From assembly GCA_033765305.1 (NCBI GenBank), contig JANRID010000007.1:62001-126000 (forward strand): a stretch of 64,000 bases of DNA, given 5' to 3'. The position numbers and the translations under genes are program-made. This DNA comes from RDXT01 sp033765305 (GTDB lineage Bacteria; Bacteroidota; Bacteroidia; J057). Below are positions 17,101 to 24,033 of this stretch, piece after piece; the first letter of the stretch is position 1; every line of letters starts with the position of its first letter. The notes beneath the pieces were generated by a model, which saw only the letters and a list, made by a program, of their open reading frames with translations, had not been told where the DNA came from and searched no databases.

Positions 17101-20100
17101 CGGCGCCATTCTCCCGCCAAGCGCAGATACGGAGGGCGAAGTGTTTGCACTGCATGTGAAGGGGGCGGACCTCTGGGTCGGCGGGCAGCTGCTGGACAGC
17201 GTCAACCACGTCGCGCGGGAGCATGTGGCCGTGCTGGACCGCCATACCGGCGCTGTGCGGCCATTCAATCCCTCGGCAGACAACTACGTATTCACCATCA
17301 CCTCCAGTCCCTCGCTGATAGCCCTGGGCGGGCGAATGGACCAGATGCTGTCCTTCCCGCGCGATGGCGGCTTCGCAATCGAATCCTCCTCCGGCCGCCT
17401 GCTGCCGTGGAATCCCGGAACGGGAATCAACTCCCTGATTGTCAGCATTGCCCTGGACCGCAAGCAGGGCCATGCCTACCTGGGCGGCAGCTTCAGTACC
17501 CTGCACGGCGAGCCGCGGCAGAATCTGGCGCGGGTCAGCCTGAGCAGCGGAGCGCCGGACGCCTGGCAGGCCGATGCCAGCCAGCTCGTGCAATGGCTGG
17601 AATGGGATGCCCGGCATGCGCGGCTGTATGTCGCCGGCAGCTTCTTCAGCCTCGGCGGGCAGCCCCGGACCTACCTCGGCGCCGTAGATGCCAGCGGCCA
17701 GGTGCTGCCCTTCAACCCGGCGCCAGACGGCGATATCCGGGATCTTGCGCTGCATGATACGACCCTGTATGTGGCCGGGCTGTTCACCGCCATCGGCGGG
17801 GAAGCCCGGAACCGGCTGGCTGCCTTCGGCCCGGATGGGCAGGTGCTGCCCTGGGCACCGGAGGTCCAGACGATGAGCGGCGGCGCCGGCCTGATCAATG
17901 CCCTTGAAGCAGGCGCCGAGCGCCTGTATGCGGGCGGCTGGTTTGCGCAGGTCAATGGAGCGTTCCGCTACCGGCTTGCCGCTTTCGATCTGCGCAGCGG
18001 CGAGCTGCTGCCCTGGGCCCCGCCGGTCGATCCGCTCTCCACGACCAGCCTGCAGCGCGTGGATCATATCCGCGAGCTGGGCAACAACCTCTTCCTGACA
18101 GGCAGCATCCAGGAAGTGAATGGCACTTCGGTGAACGGGTTTGCCTGGCTGGACCCCTACTCCGGGCTGGTACGCGGGATGCGCATCATTGCCCAGGGGT
18201 CTGTTTTCGATCTCGCAGCGGCGGACAGCCTGCTGTATCTGGGCGGCAATATGACCGCCATCAACCAGCAGCAGCAGTTCTACCACGCGAAATTCGGGTT
18301 TCCGGACAACTACTTCGCCGAGGGCTATACAGACATCGTGCCCCGGCGCGGCGGCAATACCGGCGATGTGACCGCCGCGATTTTTGGCAATGGCTTCCGG
18401 GCTGGAAGCAGGGTCCTGCTCCGCGCTGCCGGGATGCCTGACATTGCCGCGTATGACAGCCTGCTCTTCGTTACGAGCGGCCTGCAGCTTCGCGCCACCT
18501 TCAACCTGCGCAGCCAGCCGCCGGGGATGCGGGATGTGCTGGTGATTTCGGAGGGCGATACGCTGGTGATTCCCAACGGATTCGAGGTGACGGAAGGCGG
18601 ACTGGCCGAGGTCTGGGCTGATGCGGTGCTGCCGGCGGGCATGCGGGTGCCGCGGCCGGGCCGCAAGACGCAGTACACGGTGATGATTCCCTTCGGCAAC
18701 CGGGGCAATATCGATGCGGAAGGCGTGCCGATCTGGGTAGCCGTGGACACGACGCTGGACGTCGCGGGCTTCGACTTCGACTGGATTCCGCAGGTGGAAG
18801 GGGCAGGCAATCCTGCCGACAGCAATCTGACGTACATCGTGGCGGATACCGTGCTGGGCGATGCCTTCGGCGCGCGGGTGTACATCATCGTCATTCCGCG
18901 GATTCCGGCGGGCTTTGAGGGCTCTTTGGCGATGTTTGTCAATCCCCGCCGCACCGGCACTGCGCGCGTCATGGCCTGGGCTACCGATCCGCTGTATGGC
19001 TCGCCCCTCAAATACGCCATCGGCGAATGCAAAGACCTGCTGCTGGGCCAGATCGCCGGGCTGACCTTCACCGGCGGCTGCATGTACAGCGCACTGGATG
19101 CGGTGCTGAGCCCCATTCTCGATCCGATCTACGATCCGCAGAACTTCGGCACCTTGCAGTATGCCGGCAATTACTGTCTGACCCTCGCCAATGCCCTCGT
19201 GGACTGCGGAATTGTGCTGAGCGGCGGCGGCCTGGCGGCAGATCTGCTGAAAATTATCCTCGAAGCCGCCAACAGCTACAACGACGTCAATACCCTCCTG
19301 ACGCAGTGCTTCAACTTTTTCCCCAACCCCAAACCGACCCCTGGCGGCTCGACGATTCTGGGCGCGGTGGACCCCAACCAGAAAAGCGGGCGCCCCGGCG
19401 CGGGCAGCCAGCGCTGGATCGCCGGCGGGGAGCTGATGCCGTATCTGGTTGAATTTGAGAATGTGGACACGGCCACCGCGCCTGCCCAGACGGTGATCAT
19501 CCTCGACACGCTCGACGCTTCGGTCTATGACCTGAGCAGCCTGCGGCTGACTTCATTCACCATCGCCGACAGCGTATTCCCCATCCCCTACGGACGCCAG
19601 CAGTGGACTGCCTGGGTGGATCTGCGGCCGAGAATCGCATCGCTGGTGCGGATGGATGCTTCGCTCGACGGCAATATCCTGCGCTGGGAATTCGAATCGC
19701 TGAGCCCGGCGACGCTGGCGCCGCAGACCGGCCTGCTGGAAGGCTTCCTGCCGCCCAATCTCAGCGACCCCGAAGGACGGGGCAGCGTCTCGTACACCAT
19801 CGACCGGCTGGACCAGCTGCCGACTTTCACGACGTTCAGCAACCGGGCTGCCATTTACTTCGATGCCAATGCCCCCATCCTGACCAATACCTGGACCAAC
19901 ACCCTCGATGTGGACCTGCCGCTGAGCCAGATGGCGCCGCTGGACTCCGTACAGCCGACGACTGCCATTCCGCTCAGCTGGCAGGGCAGCGATATCGGCT
20001 CCGGGGTCTGGTATTACCGGGTGATGGTGTCGGAAAATGACGGCCCCTACCGCCGGGCTTTCGAATATGTGACCGATACGGCGGTGGTGTTCCCGGGCAA

Positions 20101-20473
20101 CTGGGGCTACCGGTACAAGTTCTATACCCTGGCCGTGGACAGCGCGGGCAATGTGGAAACCGCTCCGGCCCAGCCCGACGCCAGCACGCGCGTCACGGGC
20201 AGCCTGAGCATTCCGGAGCCGCAGTTGCCCGTGCTGGCCCTGTACCCCAACCCCAACGACGGCAGCTTCACCCTGGAGATTCAAAGCCCTGCGCCGCAGC
20301 GCGCCCAGCTCCGCATCCTGGACCTGACGGGCCGCACGCTCAGCCTGGAGGAAGTCCGGCTGGCAGCCGGGTCCAATGCGCTCCGCCGCAGCCCCGGCCT
20401 GCCGGCCGGCACCTACTTTCTGCTGCTCGAAGGCGCATCTGCCCCCGCCCGCATCCGCTTCAGCATCCGATGA
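14141..20473 (+). CDS. Giant secreted repeat protein with about 27 propeller-type repeats and a type IX sorting domain
   Basis: This 2110-residue protein has a signal peptide (LLFFLLLAPCALRAQ). From about residue 60 to 1390 it is made of some 27 repeats of 45-60 residues. Each is built around a strand pair of the form LYAGGSFTQV followed by RNRLAAVDLSSG and LLPWNPD, the pattern of delta-60/DUF5122 beta-propeller blades. Then come a TIG/IPT-like segment (about 1395-1480), a region with a Cys-containing helical insert (about 1625-1740), a DUF7619-like beta domain with FENVDTATAPAQ and FSNRAAIYFDANAP (about 1745-1925), a beta-sandwich segment (about 1945-2020) and a type IX CTD beginning LALYPNPNDGSF. 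It is probably surface-attached; its ligand is unknown. A second propeller protein follows 60 bases downstream. Confidence 0.85.
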   Translation: MLMNLRLLFFLLLAPCALRAQGLLPRGITPNATVFSYATLGDTVFAVGDMTRVGFQTGGAAWLADSLPASQFPITDGDVYAIQPDGLGGWYIGGLFTLVDTFARSNLAHILPSGAVDPQFSTGTNGEVRALAFSGTQLYVGGKFTQLAGQSRSYLGRLNVPGGSLDPWSPQPNGFIFSLTLTADRLYAGGSFTRIQGVNQPAFAAFSHPGGQLLQTLGPVSGQVTAQARSGDRIYAGGTFLGNTGYYTGKGTLLNVQTETPSFAFPRFGGTVYALIPDGTGGWYAGGAFTEVNDQPSGRLVHLLPDLSIDPAFAPVPNGTVYALHLSGDTVFAGGTFTAIAGQARSNLAALKISNNSLLPWQPDPDGKVGVITSYGNRLVIGGLFTRVSGRQAPRLAVLDRSSGLPFAMPAPASGEVLALLHTAANGGHLYAGGTFAGTAGYPARRAALLSAASEISPASLPDFNGDLYAAVPDGAGGWYVAGAFTQANGQPIQRLAHLLADTTLDAGFSFDLNNAVYALARSGNTLYLGGLFTTVDGSTRNRAAAIDLSSSTLLNWHPDLNGQVEALLVSGGQVYLGGAFTTAGGQARNRLAAADAATGAISPWNPDAGGTVNALAAEGGILYAGGNFTTLGGQPRNRLAAVDASGAVTAWNPNVNGEVNALLAVSSTLYLGGSFTQVGGQTRNRLAQVDLSSGLPAAFHPNLDGTVEDLALMGGMLYAGGSFSQAGGQAYARLVSISPATGLPAGWQPVPNAAVYCLASSGGSLLAGGSFDALKSSTRNRLLDLLAGSLALQSWAPNLNNSVHTLAFYQNDLIAGGQFTQADGQARTRLARWNAASQSLTTWSPSADDLVSALAVRSDTLVAGGEFLTLGGASRARIGMLSLATGAARNWNPQADNPVLTLAQAGSRIAAGGNFDAFSAQTRNRLFCLDTGADTLTAWAPDLPGFLFGPRINALAVSGDSVWVGGWFSALSGEPRRNLALTDGQTGAILPPSADTEGEVFALHVKGADLWVGGQLLDSVNHVAREHVAVLDRHTGAVRPFNPSADNYVFTITSSPSLIALGGRMDQMLSFPRDGGFAIESSSGRLLPWNPGTGINSLIVSIALDRKQGHAYLGGSFSTLHGEPRQNLARVSLSSGAPDAWQADASQLVQWLEWDARHARLYVAGSFFSLGGQPRTYLGAVDASGQVLPFNPAPDGDIRDLALHDTTLYVAGLFTAIGGEARNRLAAFGPDGQVLPWAPEVQTMSGGAGLINALEAGAERLYAGGWFAQVNGAFRYRLAAFDLRSGELLPWAPPVDPLSTTSLQRVDHIRELGNNLFLTGSIQEVNGTSVNGFAWLDPYSGLVRGMRIIAQGSVFDLAAADSLLYLGGNMTAINQQQQFYHAKFGFPDNYFAEGYTDIVPRRGGNTGDVTAAIFGNGFRAGSRVLLRAAGMPDIAAYDSLLFVTSGLQLRATFNLRSQPPGMRDVLVISEGDTLVIPNGFEVTEGGLAEVWADAVLPAGMRVPRPGRKTQYTVMIPFGNRGNIDAEGVPIWVAVDTTLDVAGFDFDWIPQVEGAGNPADSNLTYIVADTVLGDAFGARVYIIVIPRIPAGFEGSLAMFVNPRRTGTARVMAWATDPLYGSPLKYAIGECKDLLLGQIAGLTFTGGCMYSALDAVLSPILDPIYDPQNFGTLQYAGNYCLTLANALVDCGIVLSGGGLAADLLKIILEAANSYNDVNTLLTQCFNFFPNPKPTPGGSTILGAVDPNQKSGRPGAGSQRWIAGGELMPYLVEFENVDTATAPAQTVIILDTLDASVYDLSSLRLTSFTIADSVFPIPYGRQQWTAWVDLRPRIASLVRMDASLDGNILRWEFESLSPATLAPQTGLLEGFLPPNLSDPEGRGSVSYTIDRLDQLPTFTTFSNRAAIYFDANAPILTNTWTNTLDVDLPLSQMAPLDSVQPTTAIPLSWQGSDIGSGVWYYRVMVSENDGPYRRAFEYVTDTAVVFPGNWGYRYKFYTLAVDSAGNVETAPAQPDASTRVTGSLSIPEPQLPVLALYPNPNDGSFTLEIQSPAPQRAQLRILDLTGRTLSLEEVRLAAGSNALRRSPGLPAGTYFLLLEGASAPARIRFSIR

Positions 20474-20533
20474 CCCATCCATGTACCGCCCTTGCACCCG
20501 CCCGCTTTCTGTATTTACCTCAATCCCAATCCG

Positions 20534-22039
20534 ATGAGAATTCTGTATGTATCTGTGCTGATCTGCCTCTGCGGCCCCATCATGGCCCAGCCCGGAACGC
20601 TGGACAGCAGCTTCGGCCAGGCGGGCATCAGCCTGCAGTCCTTCCTCCCCACCCGCGACAGCTACGGCGGCATGACCCTGGCGCCGGACGGCAGCATCTG
20701 GGCGATGGGCAGCAGCGGCTTTACCTATGATTACCTGCTGGCCAAATACACCCCGTCGGGCATCCCCGACTCCAGCTTTTCCGGCGACGGCTGGATCCAG
20801 TTCGACTACAACGGCAATACCGACCAGGGGCGCTGCATCGAGCGCCAGCCCGACGGCAAGATCCTGCTCGGCGGCGGAGTGGTGCGCAGCAACCGAGACT
20901 GGGGCATCCTGCGGGTGGACAGCACCGGCACCCCCGACCCCAGCTTCGGAACCGACGGGTGGGTCCTGCTGGACTGGGATGGCTTCGACGAGGTGTACGA
21001 TCTGGCGGTTCAGCCCGACGGCAACATCCTGGCCTCGGGCGGCGGCAATTTCAGCCTCGCCCTGGCCCGCTTCAAGCCCAACGGCACCCTGGACAGCAGC
21101 TTCGCCACGAACGGCCGCCTGCAGTACAGCGACGGCGGCAGCGCCCGCATCGCGCTCGATGCCAGCGGCAATATCTACTGCGCCGATGCCTTCGGGAACG
21201 GAGCCCTGGTGCAGCACGGTGTCCTGAAGGTGGATTCCAGCGGCGCCATCGTATCCGGCTTCGGCAGCAACGGCCTCCTGCTGTCGGATGTGACCAATTT
21301 CCCCAGGAATCCCATGATCCTGAGGGACCGGAACGGCAGCATTGTATTCGGCGGCACAGCCGGCAGCAGCTCGGGCAACGGCCAGGGCGTGGCGCTGACG
21401 CGGATCCTGCCCGGCGGCAGCCTGGACCTCAGCTTCAGCAGCGACGGCAAGGTGCTCATCAACAGCGGCAGCGCCCGTGAAGGCAGCGGCATCGCCGAGC
21501 TGCCCAACGGCCATCTGCTCGTGGCCGGGATGTCCACGCCCAACGGCAATGCGGACATGACACTCTTCTGCATCCGTCCGGACGGCACGCTGGATACGGG
21601 TTTCGGCAGCAGCGGCCTTGCACGGGTGAATATCGGCGGCGACGGCGAATGGGCCTACGACGTGGCGGTGCAGCCGGACGGCAAGATCGTGATTGCCGGC
21701 AACCATTCGGACGGATACTCGCGCTTTGCGCTGGCGCGCTTCACGAACGGCCCGCTGACGGGCATTGCGCGGGACGAGGCCGGCCCGGCCTTTACCCTCT
21801 ACCCCAACCCGGCACAGGCGCAGGTGCGCATCCGGGCGGCGCTGCCGCAGGCAGGGCCGGTGGTGCTGCGCCTGGTCAGCCTGCACGGGCAGCTGCTTTG
21901 GGAGGCGCCGCTGGGCCTGCGCCCTGCCGGCGATCTCGACGAGGCGCTGCCGCTGCCTGAAGGGCTTGTGCCGGGATGGTACCAGATGCTGCTGGACTGC
22001 GGAGGGCAGATCCGGACGCAGGGCATTCAGCTCCGCTGA
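20534..22039 (+). CDS. Secreted delta-60 repeat (seven-blade propeller) protein with type IX sorting domain
   Basis: The ATG at 20534 starts a 501-residue protein with a signal peptide (YVSVLICLCGPIMAQ); a frame-open ATG 42 bases earlier would put charged residues before it and was not used. The body has seven delta-60-type repeats marked by GTLDSSFGQAGI, GIPDSSFSGDGWI, GTPDPSFGTDGWV and similar units, so one seven-bladed propeller is likely. The end is a type IX CTD from about residue 420 (FTLYPNPAQAQVRI) to GIQLR. It probably shares a transcript with the giant repeat protein 60 bases upstream. The function is unknown; secretion and surface anchoring are inferred from the CTD. Confidence 0.88.
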   Translation: MRILYVSVLICLCGPIMAQPGTLDSSFGQAGISLQSFLPTRDSYGGMTLAPDGSIWAMGSSGFTYDYLLAKYTPSGIPDSSFSGDGWIQFDYNGNTDQGRCIERQPDGKILLGGGVVRSNRDWGILRVDSTGTPDPSFGTDGWVLLDWDGFDEVYDLAVQPDGNILASGGGNFSLALARFKPNGTLDSSFATNGRLQYSDGGSARIALDASGNIYCADAFGNGALVQHGVLKVDSSGAIVSGFGSNGLLLSDVTNFPRNPMILRDRNGSIVFGGTAGSSSGNGQGVALTRILPGGSLDLSFSSDGKVLINSGSAREGSGIAELPNGHLLVAGMSTPNGNADMTLFCIRPDGTLDTGFGSSGLARVNIGGDGEWAYDVAVQPDGKIVIAGNHSDGYSRFALARFTNGPLTGIARDEAGPAFTLYPNPAQAQVRIRAALPQAGPVVLRLVSLHGQLLWEAPLGLRPAGDLDEALPLPEGLVPGWYQMLLDCGGQIRTQGIQLR

Positions 22040-22056
22040 AATGCCTTCAGGCACGC

Positions 22057-22087
22057 ACCCGCATGCAGCCGCAGGGCGCATGCGGGT
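22057..22087. terminator. Bidirectional hairpin between convergent genes
   Basis: ACCCGCATGC (22057-22066) pairs perfectly with GCATGCGGGT (22078-22087) over an 11-base loop. It sits between the stop of the delta-60 gene (22039) and the stop of the convergent ATPase gene (22119). Only a short T run follows, so it may be a weak or assisted terminator. Confidence 0.6.
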
Positions 22088-22118
22088 GTTTGCGTATCGC
22101 GGCTCCCCCATGCGGGCC

Positions 22119-23840
22119 TCAGCCTGCGGTGCCCTTCCGAACCCCCCACCGGGATAATTCGCCGCCCAAAAACACTGCATAGACGCCAAGCACATCCGGG
22201 CGGGCAAAGCGTTCGCTGCGCATATACGCATCCAACTGCGCCTCGGCCTCGGCGGTCACGGCAGGCAGTGTATGCTCCGCCAGTTTTTTTACATATTTCA
22301 GCTCCAGCACGATGTCGTACCGCACCGGAAGGCCTGGCCGTTTTTCTAGGAAAATATCCGGGTAGCCTTTCCGCGCTTCGTATTCGCTGTGGATGTAATA
22401 CGACTCGTAGGGAAACAGCAGCCCGATGATCAGCGTCTGCAGGTGTTTTTCCCCATAACTCAGCTCGTCGCGGTTGGAATGGTTTTCCAGCAGCACCTGC
22501 TCCACGATCCGCAGAAACGGCTCCGGGTTCCCCTCCCCGATGAGCAGTCCGATACTCTGGGCTATCGGGCGCTGCATCTGCGCGAAGTGCGTGTGCTCCA
22601 GATACAGTGCCGTGAAATACTCGAAGTACAGCTTTTTGATCACATAGTTCGGAATCCCGAAACGCCAGCCGATCACCGCTGTGTCCCGGAAGCTCAGCAG
22701 GCCCATATAAAAGAGCAGGCTCAGAAAGTCGTCCTGCGTGAAGGGCGCTTCCAGGTTGTAAAGCCGTGTCAGGGTAAAGTCGATATGCCCGTCTTTTACC
22801 ACGCTTTCCAGGAGTTCGAACTTTGCATGCTCCTCTCCGCCGATCCGGAAGAGATTCCGCACTTTGCGGTAGTCCGAGATTACGTTCGTATCCAGCATCG
22901 CAGCCGGGTAGGTTTCCATGATGCCATATTCTTTGAGAAAATACAGCACCATATCGGGGTTGAAGAGCCATTGACGGGCATTTCCGGCAAATGCATATCC
23001 ATTGTACCATGCAGCCAGATCGGCCATCAGGCCGGAAACCTTGTCTGCGGCGATCCCCGACCGATGCACAAGCGCCTCCACCTCCTCATGCGTGAAGCCC
23101 ATCATACCATGAAAAAGCGGGTTGAGGGTGATATTGTCGCTGATGTTGAAACCGCTTGTCAGCGAGTCCAGCGTAATGGGCGAGACGCCCGTAATGAAGA
23201 TCCGGTCCACGATACCCTCGCCGCTGGCAGTCTTGAAACTCTCGTAAAACTTCCGCACAAAGCCGTTGCGGCTCACCTCGGATTTGAACCGAGGCATGTC
23301 GAACGACAGCAGCTCATTGGCGAAGTGGTCGTACTCGTCGATGAGCACACAAACTTTGAAGGGAATTTCATTTTTTTTGATATAGCCAAAAATCGCTTTG
23401 AGCACTGCCTCCGGGCTGGTCTGATGCTCGATATCGTGCATTTGCTCCGGGGTGAACAGATGCTTGTAAGCCCCCAGAAAAAACCGTGCCCCCTGGATGA
23501 CGTTGTCCAGAAAACCCTGATACGTGCTTTCATGCGTAGCCGTGTCGATGCGGCTGAATTCGAAGCGCAGCACAAGATAGCGGTTTGCCAGCGCGGTGGG
23601 GTGCCGGCCAATGTGCAGCTTGCCGAACAGCGCGTCGAACTCCGCTTTGAACTCTACGCCGTAGTAATACTGCAAGGTGCTGACGAACAGGCTTTTGCCA
23701 AAACGGCGAGGACGAAGGAAAACCAAGTATTTGGAGTTCCACCGCTCGAGTTTTTCGATGAAGTGCGTGCGGTCCTGATAGAAGTAGTTCCCTTCTGTCA
23801 CGGTTTTAAAATCGCTCTCGCCGTAGGGGATTTTCAGCAT
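22119..23840 (-). CDS. P-loop ATPase with C-terminal PD-(D/E)XK nuclease domain
   Basis: The start at 23840 gives the standard N-terminus MLKIPYGESDFKTV and a 573-residue protein. The N-terminal AAA-like domain (PF09820 type) has the hallmark RPRRFGKSLFVSTL Walker A near residue 40 and a LIDEYD Walker B. The C-terminal domain (PF08011 type) carries the nuclease core GYPDIFLEK and DIVLELKYVKK near residues 475-520, a PD-(D/E)XK pattern. Members occur in many copies in Bacteroidota genomes. Their role is not settled; defence or selfish behaviour has been suggested on domain grounds. Its codon use is visibly less GC-biased than its neighbours, which fits transfer. Confidence 0.9.
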   Translation of the reverse strand: MLKIPYGESDFKTVTEGNYFYQDRTHFIEKLERWNSKYLVFLRPRRFGKSLFVSTLQYYYGVEFKAEFDALFGKLHIGRHPTALANRYLVLRFEFSRIDTATHESTYQGFLDNVIQGARFFLGAYKHLFTPEQMHDIEHQTSPEAVLKAIFGYIKKNEIPFKVCVLIDEYDHFANELLSFDMPRFKSEVSRNGFVRKFYESFKTASGEGIVDRIFITGVSPITLDSLTSGFNISDNITLNPLFHGMMGFTHEEVEALVHRSGIAADKVSGLMADLAAWYNGYAFAGNARQWLFNPDMVLYFLKEYGIMETYPAAMLDTNVISDYRKVRNLFRIGGEEHAKFELLESVVKDGHIDFTLTRLYNLEAPFTQDDFLSLLFYMGLLSFRDTAVIGWRFGIPNYVIKKLYFEYFTALYLEHTHFAQMQRPIAQSIGLLIGEGNPEPFLRIVEQVLLENHSNRDELSYGEKHLQTLIIGLLFPYESYYIHSEYEARKGYPDIFLEKRPGLPVRYDIVLELKYVKKLAEHTLPAVTAEAEAQLDAYMRSERFARPDVLGVYAVFLGGELSRWGVRKGTAG

Positions 23841-24033
23841 TGCGGAACTGGATTTTGAGCCTAAATCTACAACGTCCTGCGGCCGTTTACAACCCGGCTG
23901 CCGGAATCCCGGCAGCCGCGCATGGCTGCCTGCCGCATGCAAGAATTTCCCCCATCCCCCTTCAGAAAACCCGCGGAAAATCCCGAACTTGAAGCCCGTC
24001 CGAGCAGTTTGTGTTCACCTTGCCCTTTCCACG

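Noticed and set aside
14500..18200. Regularly spaced DNA repeats that might suggest a CRISPR array
   Set aside because: The repeats are degenerate, about 140-170 bp apart, keep one open reading frame and encode a protein repeat. No cas genes or exact short repeats occur anywhere in the window.
14696..18286. 1196-codon open frame antisense to the giant repeat protein
   Set aside because: It mirrors the repeat periodicity of the real gene, has no signal peptide or known motif, and is a by-product of biased codon use.
19553..22231. 892-codon minus-strand frame spanning the end of the giant protein and the delta-60 gene
   Set aside because: It covers two well supported genes on the opposite strand and shows only low-complexity composition.
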